From JBBRQP01 sp038226175 (lineage in GTDB: Bacteria > Cyanobacteriota > Cyanobacteriia > Gloeobacterales > Anthocerotibacteraceae): a stretch of DNA of 64,000 bases. Every line of letters starts with the position of its first letter. The stretch's first letter is position 1. This document shows, in pieces, positions 16,912 through 26,246 of this stretch. The DNA lies in the NCBI GenBank assembly GCA_038226175.1, contig JBBRQP010000008.1, positions 4,885-68,884 on the forward strand, in the 5' to 3' direction. The notes under the pieces were generated by a model, which worked only from the letters and a program-made list of their open reading frames with translations, ran no database searches and was not told the DNA's origin. Both the position numbers and the translations under genes were made by a program.

Positions 16912-17526
16912 ATGGATGTGATGGCGTTTTTTCGGGCCTGTGAAGGTCGGTGGTATTCCCAACGGGTTAGCCATCACCTAGCTTTTCGTAGACAAGAAAA
17001 AGGCGAGTCAGAAATCACAATCCTCTGTTTACCCGCTGACCATCCAGAGGTCGTGGCCCTGTGTGAATTGCATCAAAAGAATCCAACTCAGGCCATGGGA
17101 GCAGCCCTAGTGACTTGGAAGGGGACTTTGCAAGGCGATAACCTTAATCATGATGGGCGTTCGCTGATGGTACCCATACCCGATGATGCCACAGGCCGCG
17201 CTGGTACCCTGTTGCGGGATTTGGGCTATGCCGAAAGTGTGCCTGTCGCCGGACAGTATCGCCTCGCAGATGATGATGCACTCTTGCTCTCGACCTGTTA
17301 CCAGCAGACCGAATCTGAGGAGCGGTTTAGCTTTGCCAGCGAAAATTTACGCTTTCGGGCCAGTACCCTCAAAAATAATGGTGGTCTGAGTATGACAACA
17401 TTTTGTACAGAAATGCGCCTTAACGAAGGCGAGAACCGTCCGCAAAATGTCCAAGACCGTTTAGGTACAACAGGTGAACCCCTCAAACCAACTAGTGCTG
17501 CGAGCTATTCGGCCTTAGGCGGTTGA
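16912..17526 (+). CDS. cpcS: Phycobiliprotein lyase, CpcS/CpeS family
   Basis: This 204-residue protein begins MDVMAFFRACEGRWYSQRVS then HHLAFRRQEKGES, the start of the CpcS family. Later blocks are VPIPDDATGRAGTLLRDLGYAE, VAGQYRLADDDALLLST, SEERFSFASENLRFR and LSMTTFCTEMR. CpcS folds as a ten-stranded lipocalin-like barrel and attaches phycocyanobilin to Cys84 of phycocyanin beta and allophycocyanin subunits. The last 25 or so residues (after FCTEMR) extend beyond the usual family end and are polar. It stands 56 bp upstream of ndhN on the same strand. It is direct evidence for phycobilisomes in this organism. Confidence 0.92.
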   Translation: MDVMAFFRACEGRWYSQRVSHHLAFRRQEKGESEITILCLPADHPEVVALCELHQKNPTQAMGAALVTWKGTLQGDNLNHDGRSLMVPIPDDATGRAGTLLRDLGYAESVPVAGQYRLADDDALLLSTCYQQTESEERFSFASENLRFRASTLKNNGGLSMTTFCTEMRLNEGENRPQNVQDRLGTTGEPLKPTSAASYSALGG

Positions 17527-17581
17527 AGCTCCAAAGATCAAGTACGCTGAAGGGTAGCAAACACCAGCTAGGACGAGGGTG

Positions 17582-18049
17582 ATGGCCTACCCAATTGTGA
17601 CCAATGGTAAGACATTTGTAGATGAAGTGCTCAAAGAAGGCACCGTTGCACTCTGGTCTCCTCCCGAAGGCGGATTTGAGGGCAACTATCGGCGGCGGGT
17701 ACGCGAGGCAGGCTATGTTTCCCTTCAGATGTCGGCTCGGGGTTTGGGAGATCCGGCCCGTTATCTGACCGAAAATCACACCGTGCGTCCGGCACACCTC
17801 GGTAAAAAAGATAAATATGTCCATAATTTCCCGCCCATTATCCAAACTAATTTAGCTAGTCTGCCGCCCAATGCCAAAGGTCTTTTGTTGTGGATCATCG
17901 AAGGCAAAGTCTTAGCTGTACAGGAATTAGAATTTTTGATTCTGCTGACTAGCCAAGAAACCCGCGTCAAAATCGTCATTGAAATGGGTAGTGACCCTAA
18001 AGTCCGCTGGCAACCCCTACGCACCTACCTCCAAGAACGGGGCTTCTAG
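17582..18049 (+). CDS. ndhN: NAD(P)H-quinone oxidoreductase (NDH-1) subunit N
   Basis: The protein of about 155 residues has the NdhN signatures EGGFEGNYRRRVREAGYVSL, SARGLGDPARYLTENHTVRP and HLGKKDK, followed by GLLLWIIEGKVLAVQELEFL. NdhN is one of the oxygenic-photosynthesis-specific peripheral subunits of the ferredoxin-dependent NDH-1 complex in the thylakoid (or plasma) membrane, used in respiration and cyclic electron flow. I start at ATG 17582; an upstream GTG (17579) directly precedes it. The next gene begins 2 bp after the stop, so the two are coupled. Confidence 0.92.
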   Translation: MAYPIVTNGKTFVDEVLKEGTVALWSPPEGGFEGNYRRRVREAGYVSLQMSARGLGDPARYLTENHTVRPAHLGKKDKYVHNFPPIIQTNLASLPPNAKGLLLWIIEGKVLAVQELEFLILLTSQETRVKIVIEMGSDPKVRWQPLRTYLQERGF

Positions 18050-18051
18050 GC

Positions 18052-18837
18052 GTGGACTGGCTGTCGGGGCTAGTCGCTGCACTGCTGGCTGTCGGGGCTG
18101 TAGGAGGCGTGGCTGTGGATGAAATTCTCACCAAACAGTTGCGCAATCAAATTCAAAGTGCTGAGAGGCTCGAAGTGCGGGTACAGAGTGTTCCCAATTA
18201 TCGTTTAGCCCTCGGTGAAATTGATCGGGTACGGGTTGCCGGGCGGGGTGTACTGCTGCAACCAGGATTTCGGGTGGCTTTGGTTGAGCTTGAATCTGAC
18301 CCGATCAAACTTGATTTGAATAACCTAAGTCATTTGGCTCAGCCCGTCAAAGCAGCGGCTCGGGTGCAACTCACCGAAGCTGATTTGAATATCGCGCTGA
18401 ATATGCCGCAAATCTTAGCTTCTCTAAAAGGTATCCGCGCCGAATTACCCAGTCTATCGGGAGGAGCCGCCCAACTCGAAACATTTGATCTGACTCAGCC
18501 GCAAATTCAGCTCACTCAGGGTGAAATCGCGATCTCGGCTCTGCTCTCAGTGGTGGGCAAAACCCCGCCGGGACAGGAGATTCGTTTTACAATTCGTACA
18601 GCCTTAGGCGTAGATAAGGGCACAAAATTACAATTTTTACACCCGCAATTTCTGCTTGATGGCGTCGAAGTACCGCCAGATTTGGGAGAAATTTTTAGTG
18701 GCGCGCTCAATACTGTGATTAATCTCGATACTTTACGCCAACAGGGTATCACCGGACGCATTTTGCGCTTGAGCTTGACCCCTGGTCAATTAGAGTTGAT
18801 TGGGTTTGCGCAGATTGACCGTCTACCAGGGTCGTGA
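18052..18837 (+). CDS. DUF2993 (LmeA-type) phospholipid-associated protein
   Basis: This 261-residue protein starts at GTG 18052. The first 25 residues are hydrophobic (LSGLVAALLAVGAVGGVAVDEIL), an anchor or uncleaved signal. DUF2993 motifs follow: EVRVQSVPNYRLALGEIDRVRVAGRG, LSHLAQPVKAAARVQLTEADLN and LELIGFAQID. In actinobacteria LmeA binds phosphatidylinositol during lipomannan synthesis. The cyanobacterial members have no known role but are probably lipid-binding periplasmic or cell-envelope proteins. It follows ndhN by 2 bp. Confidence 0.8.
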   Translation: MDWLSGLVAALLAVGAVGGVAVDEILTKQLRNQIQSAERLEVRVQSVPNYRLALGEIDRVRVAGRGVLLQPGFRVALVELESDPIKLDLNNLSHLAQPVKAAARVQLTEADLNIALNMPQILASLKGIRAELPSLSGGAAQLETFDLTQPQIQLTQGEIAISALLSVVGKTPPGQEIRFTIRTALGVDKGTKLQFLHPQFLLDGVEVPPDLGEIFSGALNTVINLDTLRQQGITGRILRLSLTPGQLELIGFAQIDRLPGS

Positions 18838-18933
18838 GTATGTGAGGCTTCTGCAATAAATATGACATTTCGGATGGTACGCCCAGAGACTTTATAAAAT
18901 AGAGAGAAAGCTTGTTTTTAAGGAGTTACGGCA

Positions 18934-20055
18934 ATGCCGCTATCCAATCCCTTGTGCCTGGTTAACGAATTTGGTCAAAGTTTATGGCTTGATGATTTGC
19001 GACGTGACCTGATCACCTCCGGCGAACTCAAGCGGCTAATCGAAGAAGAATGTGTGCGTGGTCTAACTTCTAACCCCACTATTTTCCAAAAAGCCATCAC
19101 AGGTAGTAGTGCTTACGATGAGCAGATCCAACCTTTGGCTGATGCGGGTAATTCGGTCGATGAGATCTATGAAGCTCTGGTGATCAAAGATATCCGGGCT
19201 GCCGCAGATTTATTTTTACCCCTCTACACCGATACCAATGGCGCTGATGGTTATGTCAGCATCGAAGTTTCACCCAAGCTAGCTTACGACACTGCCGGAA
19301 CCGTCCAAGAAGCCCTGCGCTTTTGGCAGACAATTGACCGTCCCAATATCATGATTAAAATCCCCGCGACTCTCGAAGGGGTGCCAGCCATACAACAAGT
19401 CATTGCGGCGGGCATTAATGTCAATGTCACCTTGATTTTTAGCCTTGAGCGCTATCAAGCCGTAGTCGATGCCTACCTGAGTGGGTTAGAAGCCTTGGCA
19501 AATCAAGGCGGCGATGTGAGCCGTATTGCTTCGGTGGCAAGTTTCTTTGTCTCACGGGTTGATGCTGCTGTCGATAAATTGCTTGAAGCAAAACAAGCCG
19601 CCGGGGAAGATGTCAGTGCACTATTGGGTAAAGCTGCGATTGCTAATGCAGCGGTGGCTTATCACATTTGGGAAGAAATCTCTAAAGGTGAACGCTTCGC
19701 AGGACTCAAAGCAAAAGGTGCGCATCCCCAACGCTTGCTCTGGGCGAGTACGGGTACCAAAAACCCCAACTATCGTGATGTTCTCTATGTAGAAGAGTTG
19801 ATCGGCGATCAAACTGTCGATACCGTCCCGCCAGCGACGTTAGACGCTTTCCGGGATCATGGTGTGGCACGCGCGACCCTAGCCGAAAAAACTGTTGATG
19901 CCCAAGCCATGCTCGATCGCCTAGCAGCAGCGGGTATTGACCTCGCCGCTGTCACCCACAAACTCGAAGAAGATGGCGTAAAATCCTTTGCTGCGTCCTT
20001 CGATGACCTGATCAATGCGCTGGCTGCTAAACGTAAAGTTATGGTGTCCGTGTAG
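18934..20055 (+). CDS. tal: Transaldolase
   Basis: This 373-residue protein has GQSLWLDDLRRDLITSGELK, CVRGLTSNPTIFQKAI and the catalytic segment NIMIKIPATLEG, in which Lys142 forms the Schiff base. LIFSLERYQAVVDAYLSGLE, RVDAAVDKLLE and LWASTGTKNPNYRDVLYVEE complete the core. It is of the long actinobacterial/cyanobacterial type (TalB-like, 360-380 residues). It transfers dihydroxyacetone units between sedoheptulose-7-phosphate and glyceraldehyde-3-phosphate in the oxidative pentose phosphate pathway. AAGGAG stands 9 bp before the ATG. A TATAAAAT at 18893-18900 could be its -10 box. Confidence 0.94.
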   Translation: MPLSNPLCLVNEFGQSLWLDDLRRDLITSGELKRLIEEECVRGLTSNPTIFQKAITGSSAYDEQIQPLADAGNSVDEIYEALVIKDIRAAADLFLPLYTDTNGADGYVSIEVSPKLAYDTAGTVQEALRFWQTIDRPNIMIKIPATLEGVPAIQQVIAAGINVNVTLIFSLERYQAVVDAYLSGLEALANQGGDVSRIASVASFFVSRVDAAVDKLLEAKQAAGEDVSALLGKAAIANAAVAYHIWEEISKGERFAGLKAKGAHPQRLLWASTGTKNPNYRDVLYVEELIGDQTVDTVPPATLDAFRDHGVARATLAEKTVDAQAMLDRLAAAGIDLAAVTHKLEEDGVKSFAASFDDLINALAAKRKVMVSV

Positions 20056-20146
20056 GGTGCTCAGCTCAATACGCCATCTTCTGCGCCCAGGAGATGGCTA
20101 AAAACCGGAATCTGAGCTGCTCAATTCCATCTGCTAGGCTAGAGGC

Positions 20147-20923
20147 ATGGTGAGATCTTTGATGAATAACCTATCTTTAGTCGGTCTGCATAACCATACC
20201 TGTACCAGTGACGGTTTATTTTCACCACAACAATTGACCGCTCATGCTCAGCAACAGGGCTATCAAAAATTAGCGATTAGCGATCACAATACGATTCACG
20301 GTTGGCTAGATTTAGACCTGCCAAAAAATGTTGTAGGTGCCATCGAATTATCTGGGATCTGTCCAGATACGGGCATTGAAATACATTTTTTGGGTTATCA
20401 TCTGACACTCACTGCCGAATTGCTGGCTTATTCACAGCTATTTGCTGACCTCTATGAAGCGGCTTGGCAGGCCACATTACAAAATTTAGGTACCGAAACC
20501 TTATCAAAAACCCTAAGCCAACGCGGTCAAGCAATTCAAGATTTGATCAATTTAGGCATCCATCCTCAGATGATCGTGGCCGAGTGGTTGCGGGTACAAA
20601 ATGTCTGGCGCGGCGAAAATCAAGGGTTATCCTATTTGAGTTGTGCTGATGCCGTAGCAATGCTGCGCCGGGCGGGCGCTTTTATTGCAATTGCCCATCC
20701 CCAGCGTTATGCGCGTGCCATGAATGAAGATTTGATTGACCGCGTTGATGCGCTGGAGGTCTATCACCCGAGCCATAATCCAGAAATTCGTCAATTTTGG
20801 CGTGATATCGCGGTGCGCTTGGATAAACAAGTGACGGGAGGTCATGATTTTCATGGCTGGAATCAGCCTCATTGTCTACCAACGCCACTTGCCCTTACAG
20901 ATGAGCGGTTATTTATCCCATGA
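20147..20923 (+). CDS. PHP-domain metal-dependent phosphoesterase
   Basis: This 258-residue protein begins with the PHP motif GLHNHTCTSDGLFSP (His15, His17 and Asp22 as metal ligands). LAISDHNT, a glutamate in GAIELSG, FIAIAHPQRY and the final GGHDFHG follow. Members of this branch (RNase AM / YciV-like) remove phosphate from 3',5'-bisphosphonucleotides or act as 5'-3' exonucleases on short RNA. The precise substrate here is not known. The stop overlaps the pdxA start by 4 bp, so the two are translated together. An alternative ATG lies 5 codons downstream of the chosen start. Confidence 0.82.
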   Translation: MVRSLMNNLSLVGLHNHTCTSDGLFSPQQLTAHAQQQGYQKLAISDHNTIHGWLDLDLPKNVVGAIELSGICPDTGIEIHFLGYHLTLTAELLAYSQLFADLYEAAWQATLQNLGTETLSKTLSQRGQAIQDLINLGIHPQMIVAEWLRVQNVWRGENQGLSYLSCADAVAMLRRAGAFIAIAHPQRYARAMNEDLIDRVDALEVYHPSHNPEIRQFWRDIAVRLDKQVTGGHDFHGWNQPHCLPTPLALTDERLFIP

Positions 20924-21879
20924 AACCGTTGATCCTAACCCTGGGTGACCCGGCAGGCATTGGTGCCGAGTTGATCTTACGGGCCTTAGCCGTTCAGGAT
21001 TGGCACAAACGCTGTGTTGTCGTGGGCAGTCGCGCAGTGCTAGAGCAAACCTACGCACTATTGCGAGAGCAAGTATTATGTCTCGATCCGCAATTACTTC
21101 AGCTCATCGATCTACCCACAGCCGAATTTGTCTATGGGCACCATCAAGCGGCGAGTGGGGATGCCAGTTTTCGGTATCTGACAACCGCGCTCACTTGGGT
21201 CAAAACTGGGCAAGCTAGAGCCATAGTGACCGCTCCGATTTCTAAAACGGCCTGGCACCTAGCAGGACATCAGTATCCTGGTCAAACAGAAGTCTTAGCT
21301 CAGGGTTATGATCGTTACGGCATGATGTTTGTGGCACGTTCTCCCCATAGCGGCTGGTGTTGGCGGCTTTTGCTGGCGACCACGCATTTGCCGTTACGCC
21401 AAGTCCCCGAGGTGCTCAATGCTGCGTTGGTGGGCTGGAAATTAGATTTGTTAGCTGAGACTTTGCGCGCGACATTTGATCTACCAAACGCCCAGATCAG
21501 TGTTGCCGGACTCAATCCTCACAGTGGCGAACAGGGACAACTAGGCACAGAAGAGCAAGATTGGCTCATTCCCTTACTCTCTACCTATCCTCAGGTCACG
21601 GGCCCCGTTCCACCAGATACGCTCTGGGTCAAAGCCGGACAGGCTTGGTTTGATGCCTCTGTCATGGCTCCTGATGGCTATCTCGCCCTCTACCATGACC
21701 AAGGACTGATCCCACTTAAATTATTGGCCTTTGATTATGCGGTGAATATGACCGTGGGCTTGCCGTTTTTGCGTACGTCACCGGATCACGGGACAGCCTT
21801 TGATATCACTGGTCAAGGCATCGCCCGGATCACAAGTTTTCTGGAAGCCTTAGCCTGGGCAGACCAGTTGACGCGCTAA
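20920..21879 (+). CDS. pdxA: 4-hydroxythreonine-4-phosphate dehydrogenase
   Basis: This 319-residue protein begins with the PdxA signature LILTLGDPAGIGAELILRAL. It has IVTAPISKTAWHLAGHQYPG then QTEVLA, AGLNPHSGEQGQLG and YHDQGLIPLKLLAFDYAVN then MTVGLPFLRTSPDHGTAFDI. These include the metal-binding histidines. PdxA oxidises 4-phosphohydroxy-L-threonine in the DXP-dependent pyridoxal phosphate pathway. The length is family-normal. It overlaps the PHP gene start-to-stop (ATGA). Confidence 0.93.
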   Translation: MKPLILTLGDPAGIGAELILRALAVQDWHKRCVVVGSRAVLEQTYALLREQVLCLDPQLLQLIDLPTAEFVYGHHQAASGDASFRYLTTALTWVKTGQARAIVTAPISKTAWHLAGHQYPGQTEVLAQGYDRYGMMFVARSPHSGWCWRLLLATTHLPLRQVPEVLNAALVGWKLDLLAETLRATFDLPNAQISVAGLNPHSGEQGQLGTEEQDWLIPLLSTYPQVTGPVPPDTLWVKAGQAWFDASVMAPDGYLALYHDQGLIPLKLLAFDYAVNMTVGLPFLRTSPDHGTAFDITGQGIARITSFLEALAWADQLTR

Positions 21880-21924
21880 GGTCAGCAACTCTCAGAGTAG
21901 GATAGAAATATTACTCACATTGTC

Positions 21925-24216
21925 ATGTCAAAACTGTCTTTAAGCATTAAACATACCGTAACCAATACAGGAAATCTAATGCTGAGGACACGTTGGTTAA
22001 TACTTTTCGTTTTAAGTTGGGTCACCTTAGTTGCCATTACACCGCTCAAAGCTCTCCCCCCAAATTCAACATCCATGAATATCAATACAAAATTTCTCCA
22101 TGACTTAGCTGAGACTCGTAACTTTACCCTAGGCCGCCCTGTTAATCCCCAGCCTACACCCGCTGGTGATGCCGTTATTTTTCTGAGGGCTAAGCCACGC
22201 TTACCAGTGCTAAGTCTATATCAGTACAGCCTTAGTACCGGTCAAACCCAAGAGCTACTTACGCCTGCCCAATTACTTAAAGGAGCCAGCGAAACCCTCT
22301 CTGCTGCCGAACAATCCCGCCGCGAACGCCAACGTATTACCGCCCAAGGGTTTACCAGTTTTGCCATCAGCCCAGATGGGAAATCCCTGCTTGTCAGCTT
22401 AGCGGGTAAAGCCTATTTAGTTGACCGAACGACACTCCAAGTGCGCGAACTGCCCCTAGGCCGAGGTACGCTGATTGACCCACGTTTTGCGCCTGATAGT
22501 TCTCAGATTGCCTACATCTTGGATTATGACCTCTACACGCTAAACCTCAAAACCTTTACCCGTCAACAAATAACCAAAGGCGGCAATGAAGACATAACCC
22601 ATGGCCTAGCCGAATTTGTTGCCCAAGAAGAAATGGATCGTGACCGTGGCTACTGGTGGTCACCGGATCAGCACTATCTTGCTTACGAAATCGCCGATGC
22701 GCGCGCTGTCGAACTCTGGCAAGTCAGTGATCCAGCAAATCCTGGTATTCAACCGGTTTATCAGCGTTATCCCCGCCCTGGTCACAATAATGTAGTCGTC
22801 AAGTTAGGCATTATCAAAGCAACTGGTGGCAAAACCACACTAGTGCAGTGGGATCAACAGCGTTATCCCTATCTGGTCAGTGTGCACTGGGACAAAGGTA
22901 GTCCCTTAACCCTGCTTGTCCAAGACCGTCTACAGCATGAAACCGCCCTCCTCACCGCCGATGTGCATACTGGGAAAACTCAGTCACTTTTGCGTGAACA
23001 CAGTACAACCTGGATCGAGGCCGACCAACATACGCCGCTTTGGCTAGCGGATGGTTCGGGGTTTATTTGGAGTAGTGACCGGGCTGAATCGGGCGGCTGG
23101 CAAGTGGAGTTACGCAATGCCCAAGGTCAATTACAGCGGGTATTAGTGACAGCCCAAGCTGGGTACCGACCGACTAATGGGCTATCTCTAGATACCAAGA
23201 GTCGCCAACTTTATTATCATGCCAGTCCTGACCCGACCCAAGTTCAGCTCTGGCGCGTGGGGTTAGACAAGAGTGAAGCTGTGCCTTTGAGTACAGAAGC
23301 TGGCCTGTATAAAGCCGTTTACAGCGATAATCATCAACTGTCTGTCTATAGCTATAGTGGGTTACACAGCCTAAGACGGACTACAGTTCATGGTGCTGAT
23401 GGTCAGATCATCACCGAATTACCCTCCGTTGCCGAAGAACCGCCATTTATTCCTACTACAGAGATTATCAAAGTAGGTGAGGGCGAAGGTTTTTATACAG
23501 CTGTCACCCGTCCGCGAGATTTTGATCCAGCGCGTAAATATCCGGTTATTGACAGTGTCTATGGTGGGCCGGGTTTTCAGCGGGTGACAGCGGCGATGGG
23601 CAGTTATCTCAATGACCAATGGCTAGCCGATCAGGGCTTTGTGGTCATCAGTGCCGATGGGCGCGGTACCCCAGGACGTGGTCATGATTGGGAACACGCT
23701 ATTTATGGCAATCTTGCCGATATGCCACTGCTTGATCAAGTAGCTGTCCTCACTGCTCTGGCTAAGCAATTACCCCAAGTTGATCTAACCCACATTGGTA
23801 TTACGGGCAGTTCATTTGGCGGTTACTTATCGGCTCTAGCTGTACTGCGCCGCCCGGATATTTTTAAAGCAGCGGTAGCCAAATCCTCGGTTGCAGATTG
23901 GCTTGATTACGATACTTATTACACAGAGCGGTATCTGGGTCTACCTCAGGATAATCCGGCTGGTTATCAAGCAAGCTCACTGCTGACCTATGCCCCAAAA
24001 CTTAGCCAACCGCTTTTATTGATTCATGGCACTGCCGACGATAATGTCTATTTTTTGCATAGTCTCAAACTTTCTCAAGCCCTCTTTTTGGCAAGTCAAC
24101 CCCATACATTTTTACCGTTGAGTGGGCTTACGCACCAAATCAATTCTCCGATGGTGCAAGAACGTTTAGGGATGCTCAGTATCAATTTCTTTCGGGAGCA
24201 TCTGGGTTTTAAATAG
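21925..24216 (+). CDS. Prolyl oligopeptidase family (S9B, DPP IV-like) serine peptidase, exported
   Basis: This 763-residue protein has a hydrophobic signal/anchor (WLILFVLSWVTLVAI, about residues 26-40). A beta-propeller N-domain has DGKSLLVSLAGKAYLVDRTT and WWSPDQHYLAYEIADA, with EEMDRDRGYWWS as the DPP IV amino-terminal-binding EE motif. A C-terminal alpha/beta hydrolase domain holds the triad: Ser630 in GSSFGG, Asp705 in HGTADDN and His737 in GLTHQI. It would remove X-Pro or X-Ala dipeptides from peptides outside the plasma membrane. A later ATG (21979) is another possible start and would place the signal peptide right at the N-terminus. Confidence 0.9.
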   Translation: MSKLSLSIKHTVTNTGNLMLRTRWLILFVLSWVTLVAITPLKALPPNSTSMNINTKFLHDLAETRNFTLGRPVNPQPTPAGDAVIFLRAKPRLPVLSLYQYSLSTGQTQELLTPAQLLKGASETLSAAEQSRRERQRITAQGFTSFAISPDGKSLLVSLAGKAYLVDRTTLQVRELPLGRGTLIDPRFAPDSSQIAYILDYDLYTLNLKTFTRQQITKGGNEDITHGLAEFVAQEEMDRDRGYWWSPDQHYLAYEIADARAVELWQVSDPANPGIQPVYQRYPRPGHNNVVVKLGIIKATGGKTTLVQWDQQRYPYLVSVHWDKGSPLTLLVQDRLQHETALLTADVHTGKTQSLLREHSTTWIEADQHTPLWLADGSGFIWSSDRAESGGWQVELRNAQGQLQRVLVTAQAGYRPTNGLSLDTKSRQLYYHASPDPTQVQLWRVGLDKSEAVPLSTEAGLYKAVYSDNHQLSVYSYSGLHSLRRTTVHGADGQIITELPSVAEEPPFIPTTEIIKVGEGEGFYTAVTRPRDFDPARKYPVIDSVYGGPGFQRVTAAMGSYLNDQWLADQGFVVISADGRGTPGRGHDWEHAIYGNLADMPLLDQVAVLTALAKQLPQVDLTHIGITGSSFGGYLSALAVLRRPDIFKAAVAKSSVADWLDYDTYYTERYLGLPQDNPAGYQASSLLTYAPKLSQPLLLIHGTADDNVYFLHSLKLSQALFLASQPHTFLPLSGLTHQINSPMVQERLGMLSINFFREHLGFK

Positions 24217-24335
24217 CACGCTGATGGCTACAAAAAGCCCGACATAGTAGTTCTTAAATCGATCTTGAGCTTAGGTAAAAGTCACACTTCTGAGCGTTAA
24301 AATAGAGAAACATCTCTTAATGAAAGCGGCAAAGC

Positions 24336-25418
24336 GTGGACAGCACCAAGGTTTCAACTCTCGCCCCCCAACGCCTTGAACGCGGTTGGCAGATACTCCC
24401 ACATTTACAAACTTTAGCGACTTGGGGCAAGCGCATTTTGATTATTAGTGGCACCCATACCCAAGCCCGCTTTGGTGCTGAGGTAACTGCTGTCTTGACT
24501 GATTTCACCGTGGACTGGGGTGATTACGGCATAGACTGCTGCGAACAAACCTTTGAACCGCTCGTGCAACAGGCGCGACAAGCTGATTGGATCGTAGGTC
24601 TTGGTGGCGGCAAGGCTCTCGATATGGCGAAATGGGTTGCCCAGACCACGAATTTACCCGTAGTGACGGTGCCCACGAGTGCTGCAACTTGTGCTGCTTG
24701 GGCACCTTTATCTAATGTTTATTCACCCCAAGGCACTTGGCTGTATGGTGTGCCTTTGACTAAAGCTCCAGAACTATTGTTGCTGGATTATCAGCTATTG
24801 CGTAATGCTCCTCAGCGTACCCTGGTTGCCGGGATTGGTGATGCTCTAGCCAAATGGTATGAAGCCTCAGTGAGTAGCTCTCAAGCCGATGACCCATTGA
24901 TCATGGCGGCTGTGCAACAAGCGCGTACTTTGCGTGATTTATTACTTTTGCGTGGACAGGCTGCTTACCAAAATCCCGGTAGCCCTGTCTGGACTCAGAT
25001 TGTTGATGCCAATATTTGTTTAGCTGGCTTAGTCGGGGGCTTGGGGGGCGACCGTTGCCGAACTGTGGCAGCCCATGCGGTGCATAATGCCCTGACCACG
25101 CTGACAACGACCCGGCATAGTCTCCACGGCGAAAAAGTAGCCTATGGCATCTTGGTGCAATTGCGTCTCGAAGAAACAGCAGGTAACCGTCTAGCGGAGA
25201 TTGCACGTCAACAACTACTTAAGTTTTATCTGCAAATCGGTTTGCCGACGCGCCTTGAAGACCTACATTTAGGTACTCTCAGCCAAGCAGATTTATTTAA
25301 AGTAGCGACAGCTGCGTGTCAGCCGGATTCTGACCTGCATTTATTACCTTTTGCAGTTTCGCCAGAGCAACTACTCGAAGCTCTCGTACTAGAGGAAGCC
25401 GTACTAGGCCGAGTTTAG
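24336..25418 (+). CDS. Glycerol-dehydrogenase-like iron-containing alcohol dehydrogenase
   Basis: This 360-residue protein starts at GTG 24336. Its NAD-binding half has IVGLGGGKALDMAKWVAQTT and VVTVPTSAATCAAWAPLSNVY. The metal-binding half has LVAGIGDALAKWYEA (Asp), TVAAHAVHNAL (His) and HSLHGEKVAYGILVQL (His), matching GldA-type enzymes. GldA oxidises glycerol to dihydroxyacetone with NAD. The cyanobacterial members have not been well studied, and the substrate may be a different polyol. It stands alone between the peptidase and Uma2 genes. Confidence 0.85.
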   Translation: MDSTKVSTLAPQRLERGWQILPHLQTLATWGKRILIISGTHTQARFGAEVTAVLTDFTVDWGDYGIDCCEQTFEPLVQQARQADWIVGLGGGKALDMAKWVAQTTNLPVVTVPTSAATCAAWAPLSNVYSPQGTWLYGVPLTKAPELLLLDYQLLRNAPQRTLVAGIGDALAKWYEASVSSSQADDPLIMAAVQQARTLRDLLLLRGQAAYQNPGSPVWTQIVDANICLAGLVGGLGGDRCRTVAAHAVHNALTTLTTTRHSLHGEKVAYGILVQLRLEETAGNRLAEIARQQLLKFYLQIGLPTRLEDLHLGTLSQADLFKVATAACQPDSDLHLLPFAVSPEQLLEALVLEEAVLGRV

Positions 25419-25461
25419 CTTATGAGATGGGGTATAACCGAATCAAGCCCTGAGCATCGCC

Positions 25462-26205
25462 ATGTCCCAAGCACCGCTATCTTTGCCGACTATGTACGAT
25501 CTGCCCAGTGAAATTGTGGGAGAACCTGGTTTGCCGGACGAATTTCATTTGTATCAACCACAGTTACTATCAGCCACGTTTCGTCCTTTGGGTTACCCTG
25601 AAGATAAAATTTTTACCGCCACTGACCTCAATCTCTACTACGATTTGCGGCATACCAACTGGTATAAACGACCTGATTGGTATGCGGCGGTTGGGGTTGA
25701 TCGTCTCTACGCACAGCAGGAGTTGCGGTTGAGCTATGTGATCTGGCAAGAGTTGGTCAGCCCGATGATCATCGTCGAGTTACTATCACCGGGTACTGAG
25801 CAGGAAGATATGGGGCGAACCATGCGCAAACCCAATCAGCCACCAACTAAGTGGGAGGTCTATGAACAAATTCTGCGCGTACCCTACTACATACTATTGA
25901 ATCGTTATACTGACGAGCTACAGATATTTCAGCTGGTTGGCAATAGTTACGCACTCATCAATAATCCTAATGACCAACTTTTTTATATTCCCGAATTACA
26001 AAGCTCAATCGGACTCTGGCAAGGACGTTGTCATGGTGTTGAGCGGTTATGGTTACGTTGGTATGACCGCACTGGTCAACTAATCTTGACGGACAGCGAA
26101 CAAAAAGAGCAAGAGCGATCTCTGAAAGAAGAAGCCCAAGCCCGAGCTGAACGACTTGCCCAACGCCTACGCGCACTCGGCGTAGACCCTGACATGATCA
26201 TCTAA
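25462..26205 (+). CDS. Uma2 family (DUF820) PD-(D/E)XK endonuclease-like protein
   Basis: This 247-residue protein has the Uma2 core: YDLRHTNWYKRPDWYAAVGV, then PMIIVELLSPGTEQEDMG and KWEVYEQILRVPYYILLNRY. The Asp, Glu and downstream residues correspond to the restriction-endonuclease-like active site. The last 35 residues form a charged coiled coil (EQKEQERSLKEEAQARAERL), common in this family. Uma2 genes exist in dozens of copies in cyanobacteria and their function is unknown. A link to mobile or defence functions has been suggested. The gene ends 41 bp before ruvB. Confidence 0.87.
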   Translation: MSQAPLSLPTMYDLPSEIVGEPGLPDEFHLYQPQLLSATFRPLGYPEDKIFTATDLNLYYDLRHTNWYKRPDWYAAVGVDRLYAQQELRLSYVIWQELVSPMIIVELLSPGTEQEDMGRTMRKPNQPPTKWEVYEQILRVPYYILLNRYTDELQIFQLVGNSYALINNPNDQLFYIPELQSSIGLWQGRCHGVERLWLRWYDRTGQLILTDSEQKEQERSLKEEAQARAERLAQRLRALGVDPDMII

Positions 26206-26246
26206 TCTGGCGCAAAAAGCCAAAATGCTCAGGTTACAATTAGCCC